DNA from: Rhodothermales bacterium
GTDB lineage: Bacteria; Bacteroidota; Rhodothermia; Rhodothermales; VXPQ01
NCBI GenBank assembly: GCA_028283985.1
Contig: JANQSQ010000223.1
Span: 1-6,017, forward strand
DNA length: 6,017 bases
Direction of reading: 5' to 3'
The position numbers and the translations under genes were made by a program. The notes below the pieces were generated by a model. The model saw only the letters and a list, made by a program, of their open reading frames with translations. It ran no database searches and was not told the origin of the DNA. This document shows positions 1-6,017 of the stretch, one piece after another. How positions within the stretch are numbered: position 1 is the first letter of the stretch; every line of letters begins with the position of its first letter.

Positions 1-12
1 ATTATTGACAAC
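1..12 (+). repeat. Upstream direct repeat, copy 1 (left part outside window)
   Basis: ATTATTGACAAC equals the 3' end of copies 2 and 3 (GTTATTGACAAT) at 10 of 12 bases, with TTGACA at 5-10. It lies 56 bases before the equivalent point of copy 2, so the array is not evenly spaced. The match is short and cut by the edge. Confidence 0.5.
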
Positions 13-30
13 TTCTTGTAAAGAATCGAG

Positions 31-69
31 TAATCGAATTTTGTTATGACATAGGAGTTATTGACAATT
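31..69 (+). repeat. Upstream direct repeat, copy 2
   Basis: Matches 103-141 at 34 of 39 bases with no gap. The cores AATTTTGTTA (37-46) and GGAGTTATTGACAATT (54-69) are identical. It contains TTGACA at 61-66. A possible -10, TATATT at 87-92, lies 20 bases downstream, too far for a good sigma-70 promoter. The function is unknown; it may be a regulator site or a dispersed intergenic repeat. Confidence 0.85.
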
Positions 70-102
70 TTTAATACAGGGTCACATATATTAAGGCTCG
101 TA

Positions 103-141
103 TAATCTAATTTTGTTACGATTTGGGAGTTATTGACAATT
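103..141 (+). repeat. Upstream direct repeat, copy 3
   Basis: Begins 72 bases after copy 2, with differences at 108, 119, 122, 123 and 125 only. TTGACA is at 133-138. The spacer between copies 2 and 3 (70-102) does not repeat and includes TATAAT at 101-106, which has no -35 element at a normal distance. Confidence 0.85.
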
Positions 142-147
142 ATGAAC

Positions 148-176
148 TTGACATATCAATCTTAAATTTTTAAGTA
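148..176 (+). promoter_or_regulatory. Weak candidate promoter for the repeat-protein gene
   Basis: A fourth TTGACA lies at 148-153, outside the repeat units and nearest to the gene. A 17-base spacer leads to TAAGTA at 171-176, which is a poor -10. The setting (AT-rich, about 100 bases upstream of the ATG) is right, but the -10 is unconvincing. It overlaps the palindrome at 161-174. Confidence 0.3.
161..174. promoter_or_regulatory. Short palindrome, possible operator
   Basis: CTTAAATTTTTAAG has two 6-base arms (CTTAAA / TTTAAG) around TT. It lies within the spacer and -10 area of the candidate promoter, where a repressor site would act. An AT-rich palindrome of this size can arise by chance in 26% GC DNA. 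Confidence 0.25.
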
Positions 177-250
177 ATAACTACTGTGAAAATAATGTTA
201 AGACCATCAGGTTTTAATGAACGCTTTCAATCCTGTCGGCTGTTTGTATT

Positions 251-412
251 ATGGCCTTGCCTGTACATGCTACATACGATGATTCCGGGCGGCCACGAAA
301 CAGTCCGGACAGGCAGCGGGATTCTGTCCGTCGAGGAGCCTTCCTGGGGCTTGCGATCGCCTTTCTGGCGGGCGTCGTTTTGCCGGGATGGGGGGGTACG
401 GAGGCTGTTGCA
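251..412 (+). other. Signal peptide region with long n-region
   Basis: Residues 1-54. A polar n-region of 26 residues, rich in Arg, Asp and Ser, ends in S-V-R-R (Arg27-Arg28). The hydrophobic core GAFLGLAIAFLAGVVL follows, then a Trp/Gly-rich c-region ending A-V-A before Q-G, a classical signal peptidase I site (cleavage predicted between residues 54 and 55). The twin arginines followed by G-A-F-L loosely resemble a Tat motif, but the spacing to Phe-Leu is one residue off the S-R-R-x-F-L-K consensus, so Sec export is at least as likely. No lipobox cysteine is present, so it is not a lipoprotein signal. Confidence 0.8.
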
Positions 413-3400
413 CAGGGGGTGACTCTGCCGGAATTGTCGGTCTCCTCGGACGCCGATCACATCCTTGAAGGGCAGAGCGCCACCATTACTTTGCGTCTTT
501 CGGCGGCGGCTACCCAGCGGATTCTAGTCGAATATGAGGTGACGATATACGGCGACGCCGTGAATTGGGACCTTACGTCCACGGCGCCCGCGGAAGGCGT
601 CGCCACTTCCGTTACGGGGTCCTTCGGTGCGGGCGACCAGGAGATAACCATTACGCTCTCTACCAAGGCTGACGACGGGGTAAACGATGGGACGCAGTCT
701 TTCAAGGTGGCGCTGCCTTCCAATTCCTCGATCAGACCGCAATATACGGTCGATACCGACAATGACGAGATCACCGTCGATATTCTCGACGACTACGACT
801 ACTACAACTCGCTGTCTATATCGGTAGCCGGCGACGTGACGGCCATCAACGAAGGAGGCGATGCGCCGTTCACCATTACGCGGACGGGCGGCCTGACCAA
901 CGCCGGCGGCGATACGCTCATGACAGCGGATGAAGTCGCGGTCACCGTCAATTTTCAGATCGCTCAGTCGGGGTATGTGTTCGTCGGAAACTTCGCCGAC
1001 TGGAAACTCGAGGGGGAAACGTCTTTGGAGGTAGTGCAAATCAACCCGCCGGGGACGGCTTCGGTGACGCTCCCCGCAGGCGACTCCGAGGCCACTGTGG
1101 AGGTGGTGACCTACAACGATCAGGTGCCGGAAGTACCCGGCACTGCGGTCCTTCTGAAAATCGTGGCCGGGCCGACGGCCATGCCCTATACGATCGGCTC
1201 GTCGAATACGGCCTCTGTTGCCGTGAACGATGTCGGGGATACGCCGGAAATGAAATTCATCAGCCGGCTTATGCCCACGGCGGTTTCCGAATCGGATGAA
1301 TTCATCGATTTCGCGATCGAGCACTCCATCAGCAGCGCACCGGTAAACTTGACGGTGCAATTGTCCGCAGTCGGCGACTATCTGGATGCGACTCCGGAGA
1401 TCGAGTTAGGGGTGTACCAGTCCACCGCTACGCCGCCGTTTACCCAAGGAGTCCGGATTACCCCCACCACGCTTTCTTCGGGCGAGCTGGAATTTACGAT
1501 CCCGTTCGAGGAAAACGAAGCCGACAACGTTACCCGGATCGTCCGGGTGCATCTTGACGACGACGATATCGACGAGGCGGACGGTTCGTTCACGCTCACC
1601 GCGCCGGCGCAGCATGGGGCGTCGGAGATAGAGGCGACGGTCACGGTCACGGACGACGACCTGCCGTATGTGGATATGACGGTCGATTCGTTCAGTATCG
1701 CTGAAGGCGACAGCGTAACCGTTACGCTCACGCGCGACGGCGCGCTTGCGCAGCCGCTGACGATCGCCGGCAGTAATCTGTCGAGTTATACTTCTCCGGC
1801 GCAAGTCAGCGACCAAACGGCCCATGCCGTAACATTTCCTGCGGGCAACAGTACCGTCGCATTTACCGTTTCAGTGGCTGAAGACGATGTGTTCTACACG
1901 TCCAGGCAACTGAACATTACGCTCGATCCGGGTTCTTCGGCGCCGTATCGTTTGCGCGCAACCCCGCCGTCGGGAGCGGCGACGGGCAGCGGCGCGGACT
2001 TTACGACCTATCATATTGCTTTTATCGACAACGATAAGGCCGGACTGACCGTCGCGTCCGGAAGCGCTTCCGTCGTCGAGTCCGGACAGGCCTGTTTCAG
2101 GCTCGGCGTTGAAGACGTCTTTTTTCATCCGTTTCAAGCGTATAATCTCTTTTTCGATCTCGCCGTCTCGGAGGAGGGCTCGTTTCTGGCGCCGCAACAG
2201 GCAAGGACATGGCGGCATCGAGTCAGCCAGACCGGCGATATCGCGGCGAACGATACGGACTACGACATTTGCGTCGATCTCGACGACGACGCCGTGGACG
2301 AGGCCTCCGGCTCCGTCACGATGGAAGTAACGGGGCCGGCCAACCAGTATTTCGAAGTCGGCGCCGACTCGATGGCTACCGTGACGGTGACGGATAACGA
2401 CGATCCCTCGGTTACCGTGACCATAGATGGGGGGCAGGTGAACGAGGGGCAGAACGTCACCATGATCTTTACGCGCGATGGCGTCCTGACAGATCAGCTG
2501 AGCGTTAACAGAAACGATGTGGCAACCGACAACGGCCCAACCCCTTCGGACCAGAATTATCAGGACCCCACTACCCGCAACCTGCACGGATTCGATTTTC
2601 CCGCCGGCGATGCAACCGCGCAGGTCTCAAGGACGATAGGCGACGACGCCTATTACTTTCCGAAAGAATATCTGGAGGTCGTTTTTAAGGCCCGTCCGGG
2701 GTTATATAGCACGCCGTCCACCCTGCCCGCCAATGCGGTCGCGGATCTTAGCGATTCGACCCGGACCGTGTATCGTTTCCCCATCGCGCAAAACGATTCG
2801 GGTAAAGTGAGCATCAGCGCGGTCGATCCCGAGGTGGACGAATCCGAACAGGCGTGTTTTGCGATAGATATCAGCGGCTATGTCGATTTCGATTTCGGCG
2901 CGAGATTAAAGATTACCGAGGAGGCCGACTTTCTCTCGTCCAGTCAGAGGACGGAATTCGAAGTGATCGTATTGAGTACGCCACAGCAAGTTTGCATCGA
3001 TCTCGACGATGACAACGTAAGCGAAAACGGAGGCCACGTCACCGCGAAACTCTTGCGTGCATGGACTTCTTCGGATCCTCGAATCGTTGCCGATTCCGCG
3101 GCGGATTCCGCCAGCGTCCGGGTCACCGACAACGACCTTCCGATCATCACGATGACGACCGATTCGACAGAGGTTTCGGAAGGCGGAAGCGTCGAGTTCA
3201 CAGTGACGCGGACAGGCGACCTGGGCCAGCCATTCACGATTCGGGAAGAAAACCTGAAATACGCGATTCACGATTATCGAGACTATGTCAGTAGCACCCG
3301 GAAAGAATTGACCTTTGCGGCCGGGGAGGCCACGGTGAAATTCACGGTCTCGGCGACGGACGACCAGCGATTTCATGCGTACAGGAAACTCGTTGTGACT

Positions 3401-6017
3401 TTGGCTCCGGTTACATGGAATTATGGCACCAGTAGCTACAACGATCCCTATTTCACCGTTCCCGACGTTGCGGCCGGCGCCCTGCCGGATCAGTCGGACG
3501 GCACCACGTACGCATTGGAAATAATCGACGACGAGGTTGCCGAGGTATCCGTGCAGGCTGTGACCACGCCGGTGTCGGAAGCCGACCAGGCGTGTTTCGA
3601 GGTCAGCTCCAATGCCGTGTGGCATCCCCGAATAGATTTCAATGTCCCGTTCACCCTGGGCGTCACGCAAAAAGGCGGTTACCTCGCCAATTCCGTTTCT
3701 GCAATCCAGGGAGCGTTCAGAACCTACGAAGACGAGTACACGGACGACGAGACGGTTATCGAAAAATGTCTGGCGCTCGACAACGATAATGCGAGCGAAT
3801 ACGACGGTTGGGTTACGGTCGCTCTCCGCGGCATTACCAAACGGGGCTTCACGGTGAGCGCGGCAAACGACTCGGCCACCGTAGTCGTTCTCGATAATGA
3901 AGCCGATCCGGCTCCGACGGTCGATGTGCAGATGGTGCCGGTGGCCAATTCGGTCAGGGAAGGAGAGTCGGCGAATATCCGGATGCACCGCTGGGACGGG
4001 GGAGATTCCGGCGCTCCCTATACGCAGCCGGTCACCGTGAAGTATAAATACCGGTCTACGGACGACGGTACGTATTTAGCGGATGCGCCTTTCAGCACAG
4101 GGAGCGTGACCATACAGCCCAACCGCCAGTTCCAGAGTTTCCTGGTGCCCGCGGTGGACCGTGATTTTCACGTACAAAACTACAAACTGGAAGTATTCGT
4201 CATTCCCGATACCAACTATGTGGTCCGCCCCGGCTACGATTCGCTCGAAGTCCGCATTGCGAATAATGAGGCGATCCAGCAGGTAGGGTTCTGGGGCTGG
4301 GAGTTATCGGACGGCCGACGTACCGAAGCCGAAGGGCCGGTGAGATTCACCCTCCGGCGCGGTTACACGGATTCGGCGCCCTTGACCCCGCTCGATGTGA
4401 ATATCACAGTTTCCGAAGCCATAGCGACGGGGTTAGGGGAAACAGGTTTTTCGGCCAGTGGCGGAGATTACGGCAATCAGGACGCGAATGCAAGGACGCA
4501 CGGGCAACGCCTTTCCGGGTCCCTGGATTTATTGCCTCCCACCGTGACCGGCACGGTGGTGCGGGGGTATTCCTCGACGGTTAGTTTTGGCCAGGGGGAT
4601 GAAACGGTCGATATCTCGCTGAATCTCGCAAACGATGCGCTTGAGGAATTAGCCAGTGTGGTCCAGGTTAAAATCGACGCCGGGCGCGGCTACAAAATCA
4701 TTTTCGATACGCCCCCTGGCGATCCGTGCGATGTGGATGGCACTTCTGTCAGAGGCTGCGGTCGGGAGTATAATGTAGTCACCGACGACGATAATTATGA
4801 GCACTGGGTGAAGGTGGTTGCGGTAGCCGATACGGTGGACGAAGGGGAAGACGCTGTGTTCAGAATCGAGCGGTTCGCAACCGCGGCGGTCGCCTCGTCG
4901 GCGGACCGGTGTACGCTGACGAATCCTGAAAGCGCTTCCGGCATCTCGTCCGGTCTGATCGACTATCGCAGACTGGAATACGACGTTTCGGGGCACGAGA
5001 CGGTACAGGGAACGGGTTTCCCCCAGCATGTCCATCAACGGATCGTACATGTTCCTGCGTCGAATACCCAGGCGGAAATCCGGCTTCCCACGACGGACGA
5101 CGCCGCGGACGAGCCCGATGCATCCCTTGCATTTTCCTTGCTGGAGAGAATTAACCCGACCCTGGATCCGTACACGCATCCGTACTATTGCATCGTGCCG
5201 AACGCCGGATCGGCGACGGTTACGGTCCGCGACGACGATAACGACGATTCGGGCATTACGGTGACGCCCGCAGTGCTGCCGGTGGCCGAAGGCGACAGCA
5301 CGACATACCGGGTAGTGCTCGATGCGGCGCCTTCGGGCGACGTCACGGTTACGGTGTCATTCGCTTCGGGTTCGGACGCGGACATCACGGTGGACAAGAC
5401 GTCGCTTACGTTTACTCCGCAGAACTGGGATACGGAACAGACGGTGACGGTCAGGGCGGCCGAGGATGCGGACGCCCTGAACGGGAATGCGACGATACAG
5501 CATGCGGCCTCCGGTTCGGACTACGGCGGGGCCTCGATCGCGACCGTTACGGCGACGGAGTCGGACAACGATGCGGCAGGCGTTACGGTGACGCCGACGG
5601 CGTTCGCGGTGGCCGAGGGCGACAGTGTGAAGTACACGGTGGTGCTCGACACGCAGCCTTCTGTGGACGTGACGATCGCGATGTCTTTTACTTCAGATTC
5701 GGATACGGACATTACGACAGACAAGACGTCGCTAACGTTTACCCCGGACAACTGGGATACGCCACAGGGCGTATGGGTGAGGGCTGCGGAGGATGAGAAT
5801 GCGACGAACGACAGCGCGACGATAGAGCATGCGGTAAGCGGCGGGGACTACGCGGGGGTTACGGCCTCTTCGGTTGCGGCGACGGAGGCGGACAACGATG
5901 CGGCGGGGGTAACGGTGACGCCGACAGCGTTCGCGGTGCCCGAAGCTGACAGTGCGAAGTACACGGTGGTTCTGACGACAGAGCCTTCTGCGGACGTGAC
6001 GATCGGGGTGTCTTTCG
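251..6017 (+). CDS. Giant exported Calx-beta-like repeat protein, 5' part (3' end beyond window)
   Basis: This frame is open from the stop codons at 215-220 to the window end, giving 1,922 complete codons with no stop. ATG 251 is chosen because it is the only ATG before codon 922 and lies upstream of a signal peptide; no Shine-Dalgarno sequence precedes it, so the start is uncertain. After an A-V-A cleavage site near residue 54 comes a chain of about fifteen Calx-beta-like modules of 100-175 residues. Each opens with a V-x-E-G or V-x-E-S motif and closes with an acidic strand such as V-T-V-T-D-N-D. Known Calx-beta domains are calcium-binding beta-sandwiches, common in bacterial surface and secreted proteins. 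Adhesion or matrix function is inferred from that family; no enzyme motif is visible. Asp/Thr/Val richness, few Lys and only ten Cys fit an extracellular acidic protein. The C-terminal anchor or secretion signal would lie beyond the window, so the export route past the inner membrane is unknown. Confidence 0.93.
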   Translation, partial: MALPVHATYDDSGRPRNSPDRQRDSVRRGAFLGLAIAFLAGVVLPGWGGTEAVAQGVTLPELSVSSDADHILEGQSATITLRLSAAATQRILVEYEVTIYGDAVNWDLTSTAPAEGVATSVTGSFGAGDQEITITLSTKADDGVNDGTQSFKVALPSNSSIRPQYTVDTDNDEITVDILDDYDYYNSLSISVAGDVTAINEGGDAPFTITRTGGLTNAGGDTLMTADEVAVTVNFQIAQSGYVFVGNFADWKLEGETSLEVVQINPPGTASVTLPAGDSEATVEVVTYNDQVPEVPGTAVLLKIVAGPTAMPYTIGSSNTASVAVNDVGDTPEMKFISRLMPTAVSESDEFIDFAIEHSISSAPVNLTVQLSAVGDYLDATPEIELGVYQSTATPPFTQGVRITPTTLSSGELEFTIPFEENEADNVTRIVRVHLDDDDIDEADGSFTLTAPAQHGASEIEATVTVTDDDLPYVDMTVDSFSIAEGDSVTVTLTRDGALAQPLTIAGSNLSSYTSPAQVSDQTAHAVTFPAGNSTVAFTVSVAEDDVFYTSRQLNITLDPGSSAPYRLRATPPSGAATGSGADFTTYHIAFIDNDKAGLTVASGSASVVESGQACFRLGVEDVFFHPFQAYNLFFDLAVSEEGSFLAPQQARTWRHRVSQTGDIAANDTDYDICVDLDDDAVDEASGSVTMEVTGPANQYFEVGADSMATVTVTDNDDPSVTVTIDGGQVNEGQNVTMIFTRDGVLTDQLSVNRNDVATDNGPTPSDQNYQDPTTRNLHGFDFPAGDATAQVSRTIGDDAYYFPKEYLEVVFKARPGLYSTPSTLPANAVADLSDSTRTVYRFPIAQNDSGKVSISAVDPEVDESEQACFAIDISGYVDFDFGARLKITEEADFLSSSQRTEFEVIVLSTPQQVCIDLDDDNVSENGGHVTAKLLRAWTSSDPRIVADSAADSASVRVTDNDLPIITMTTDSTEVSEGGSVEFTVTRTGDLGQPFTIREENLKYAIHDYRDYVSSTRKELTFAAGEATVKFTVSATDDQRFHAYRKLVVTLAPVTWNYGTSSYNDPYFTVPDVAAGALPDQSDGTTYALEIIDDEVAEVSVQAVTTPVSEADQACFEVSSNAVWHPRIDFNVPFTLGVTQKGGYLANSVSAIQGAFRTYEDEYTDDETVIEKCLALDNDNASEYDGWVTVALRGITKRGFTVSAANDSATVVVLDNEADPAPTVDVQMVPVANSVREGESANIRMHRWDGGDSGAPYTQPVTVKYKYRSTDDGTYLADAPFSTGSVTIQPNRQFQSFLVPAVDRDFHVQNYKLEVFVIPDTNYVVRPGYDSLEVRIANNEAIQQVGFWGWELSDGRRTEAEGPVRFTLRRGYTDSAPLTPLDVNITVSEAIATGLGETGFSASGGDYGNQDANARTHGQRLSGSLDLLPPTVTGTVVRGYSSTVSFGQGDETVDISLNLANDALEELASVVQVKIDAGRGYKIIFDTPPGDPCDVDGTSVRGCGREYNVVTDDDNYEHWVKVVAVADTVDEGEDAVFRIERFATAAVASSADRCTLTNPESASGISSGLIDYRRLEYDVSGHETVQGTGFPQHVHQRIVHVPASNTQAEIRLPTTDDAADEPDASLAFSLLERINPTLDPYTHPYYCIVPNAGSATVTVRDDDNDDSGITVTPAVLPVAEGDSTTYRVVLDAAPSGDVTVTVSFASGSDADITVDKTSLTFTPQNWDTEQTVTVRAAEDADALNGNATIQHAASGSDYGGASIATVTATESDNDAAGVTVTPTAFAVAEGDSVKYTVVLDTQPSVDVTIAMSFTSDSDTDITTDKTSLTFTPDNWDTPQGVWVRAAEDENATNDSATIEHAVSGGDYAGVTASSVAATEADNDAAGVTVTPTAFAVPEADSAKYTVVLTTEPSADVTIGVSF
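413..793 (+). other. N-terminal Calx-beta-like module (residues 55-181)
   Basis: First module of the mature protein. It opens with the strand LPELSVSSDADHILEGQSAT, in which I-L-E-G-Q-S-A matches the V-x-E-G-x-S-V opening of later modules. It has a middle strand EITITLSTKADDGVND and ends in D-N-D-E-I-T-V-D-I-L-D-D, the usual acidic closing strand. The D-D-G-V-N-D-G-T-Q-S-F-K-V-A-L segment matches the Calx-beta pattern of D-D, acidic residue, F-x-V-x-L. It has no cysteine and does not clearly belong to type A or type B. Confidence 0.7.
794..1660 (+). repeat. A0-B0 module pair (residues 182-470)
   Basis: The first and most divergent A-B pair. The A part (794-1234) has I-N-E-G near its start, the strand ASVTLPAGDSEATVEVVTYN that recurs as F-P-A-G in later A modules, and an A-V-N-D close. 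The B part (1235-1660) opens with A-V-S-E-S-D, carries VHLDDDDIDEADGSFTLTAP, the B-type acidic signature, and ends in V-T-V-T-D-D-D. Both cysteine positions conserved in the later B modules are non-Cys here (about residues 352 and 427). Confidence 0.7.
1661..2401 (+). repeat. A1-B1 module pair (residues 471-717)
   Basis: Type A (1661-2035) shows the clearest opening, SIAEGDSVTVTLTRDGALAQ, then a VTFPAGNSTVAFTV strand, a segment R-Q-L-N-I-T-L-D-P, and an F-I-D-N-D close. Type B (2036-2401) has V-V-E-S-G-Q-A-C-F, then ICVDLDDDAVDEASGSVTME and closes with ATVTVTDND. Cys615 and Cys674 are the only cysteines in the pair. The acidic clusters at the module edges are where Calx-beta domains bind calcium, so calcium binding is inferred. 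Confidence 0.8.
2402..3136 (+). repeat. A2-B2 module pair (residues 718-962)
   Basis: Type A (2402-2797) begins with D-P-S-V-T-V-T and Q-V-N-E-G-Q-N-V-T, has F-D-F-P-A-G-D-A-T and Y-L-E-V-V-F-K-A strands, and closes with A-Q-N-D. Type B (2798-3136) has V-D-E-S-E-Q-A-C-F (Cys869), V-C-I-D-L-D-D-D-N-V-S-E (Cys915) and closes with ASVRVTDND. The two cysteines are only 46 residues apart, against 58-59 in B1 and B3, because this B module lacks part of the loop between them. Confidence 0.78.
3137..3901 (+). repeat. A3-B3 module pair (residues 963-1217)
   Basis: Type A (3137-3535) has E-V-S-E-G-G-S-V-E-F-T-V-T-R-T-G, then LTFAAGEATVKFTVSATDD and an acidic I-I-D-D-E close. Type B (3536-3901) has V-S-E-A-D-Q-A-C-F (Cys1115), E-K-C-L-A-L-D-N-D-N-A-S-E (Cys1173) and the close ATVVVLDNE. 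The R-K-L-V-V-T-L-A-P strand is the counterpart of R-Q-L-N-I-T-L-D-P in A1, which supports common descent of the pairs. Confidence 0.78.
3902..5242 (+). repeat. Three divergent A-like modules (residues 1218-1664)
   Basis: Here the A-B alternation stops. The modules at 3902-4270, 4271-4795 and 4796-5242 open with V-R-E-G-E-S-A, T-E-A-E-G-P-V-R-F-T-L and V-D-E-G-E-D-A-V-F. Their acidic closes are I-A-N-N-E, V-T-D-D-D-N and TVTVRDDDN. The middle one is unusually long (175 residues), with a Gly/Ser/Asn-rich insertion around residues 1403-1420. The last two each have one cysteine pair at positions different from the B modules: Cys1493/Cys1503 and Cys1554/Cys1647. Assignment to the Calx-beta fold is weaker here. 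Confidence 0.65.
4539..4559 (+). repeat. Intragenic inverted repeat
   Basis: CCACCGTG and CACGGTGG are perfect 8-base arms around ACCGG and could form a GC-rich hairpin in the mRNA. No T-run follows, so it is not an intrinsic terminator. It encodes P-T-V-T-G-T-V-V and may simply result from the repeated Thr-Val codons. Confidence 0.4.
5243..5569 (+). repeat. C-terminal 109-residue repeat, unit 1 (residues 1665-1773)
   Basis: First unit of a new repeat class. It opens with G-I-T-V-T-P and V-A-E-G-D-S, has T-Y-R-V-V-L-D, then the highly conserved block DKTSLTFTPQNWDTEQTVTV, R-A-A-E-D, a short I-x-H-A segment and S-G-x-D-Y. About 71 of 109 residues match unit 2 by hand alignment. This T-F-T-P-x-N-W-D-T pattern is familiar, from memory, from tandem repeats in large bacterial surface proteins. 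There is no cysteine. Confidence 0.88.
5570..5896 (+). repeat. C-terminal 109-residue repeat, unit 2 (residues 1774-1882)
   Basis: Complete second unit, starting exactly 327 bases after unit 1. The block at residues 1824-1838 (D-K-T-S-L-T-F-T-P-D-N-W-D-T-P) is nearly unchanged, also at DNA level. The spacing is preserved without any insertion or deletion. The closing T-E-A-D-N-D-A-A leads directly into the next unit. Confidence 0.88.
5897..6017 (+). repeat. C-terminal 109-residue repeat, unit 3, cut by window edge
   Basis: The third unit begins 327 bases after unit 2, and only its first 40 residues are present. From the leading glycine, 29 of 37 residues equal unit 2, a closer match than unit 1 to unit 2. 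The usual V-A-E-G-D-S reads V-P-E-A-D-S here, losing the Gly of the E-G turn. More units probably follow outside the window. Confidence 0.85.

Noticed and set aside
101..106. TATAAT as a promoter -10
   Set aside because: No -35-like hexamer sits 16-18 bases upstream (the bases near 78-83 are AGGGTC), and the nearest TTGACA is 34 bases away.
1..141. CRISPR array or replication iterons
   Set aside because: There are only two full copies, with unequal spacing and base differences. No cas gene, replication initiator gene or DnaA box is seen in the window.
217..282. 21-codon frame as a regulatory leader peptide
   Set aside because: It has a weak AGG ribosome site, but there are no regulatory codon runs or attenuator hairpin. 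Kept only as part of the start-site uncertainty.
186..422. GTG-started plus-strand frame of 78 codons
   Set aside because: No ribosome site. It loses any protein-like character after about residue 33 and overlaps the signal peptide of the main gene in another frame.
524..1360. Minus-strand open frame of 278 codons
   Set aside because: Antisense to modules 0-2, with low-complexity runs such as V-V-V-V-V-V that mirror plus-strand acidic and Thr/Val codons. No ribosome site or domain supports it.
1871..2587. Minus-strand open frame of 238 codons, and similar ones at 1406-1825 and 4649-5179
   Set aside because: Same reasons: antisense to well-supported modules, Arg-rich, no motif. High GC with few stops gives long chance frames.
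2906..3988. Minus-strand open frame of 360 codons
   Set aside because: It lies wholly inside the plus-strand repeat gene. Its protein is Arg/His/Val-rich without recognisable domains and reads the complement of the Asp-, Thr- and Val-rich codons. The plus frame has conserved repeats here, so this is a shadow.
4539..4559. Hairpin as an intrinsic terminator
   Set aside because: No T-run follows, and the reading frame continues through it for another 1,450 bases.
5185..5751. Minus-strand frames of 70 and 76 codons rich in Ser, Thr and Val
   Set aside because: They resemble each other only because they are the complements of the 109-residue repeat units 1 and 2. This is repeat antisense, not a gene family.

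Overview
The window holds the 5' part of one very large plus-strand gene, preceded by about 220 bases of non-coding AT-rich DNA. The reading frame opens after stop codons at 215-220, has its only early ATG at 251, and runs without a stop to the last base: 1,922 complete codons, with the 3' end outside the window. I translated this frame line by line and found no stop and no frameshift.

The product looks like an exported giant repeat protein. It has an N-terminal signal peptide (two arginines, a hydrophobic core, an A-V-A cleavage site). Behind it is a chain of Calx-beta-like beta-sandwich modules, recognisable from recurrent V-x-E-G-x-S-V openings and V-T-V-T-D-N-D type closings. The chain has three zones: a single N-terminal module (residues about 55-181); a middle zone of divergent modules in which two types alternate as A-B pairs every 245-290 residues (182-1217), followed by three more A-like modules (1218-1664); and a C-terminal zone of much more alike repeats with an exact 109-residue (327-base) period (1665 onward), cut by the window edge. 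Cysteines are rare and always come two per module, which suggests disulfide-stabilised modules outside the cytoplasm.

The leader (1-220) is about 26% GC over its first 180 bases, against roughly 60% in the gene. It contains a direct repeat of about 39 bases, twice in full and once cut by the left edge. Each copy ends in GTTATTGACAA, so TTGACA (the sigma-70 -35 consensus) appears at 5, 61 and 133, and once more at 148 outside the repeat.

The sequence suggests a bacterium of moderate-to-high GC, probably Gram-negative, with a large calcium-binding surface or secreted protein used for adhesion or matrix. Taxon and exact role cannot be read from the window. No RNA gene, mobile element, CRISPR array or second credible protein gene was seen. 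The long minus-strand frames are shadows of the repeat gene.
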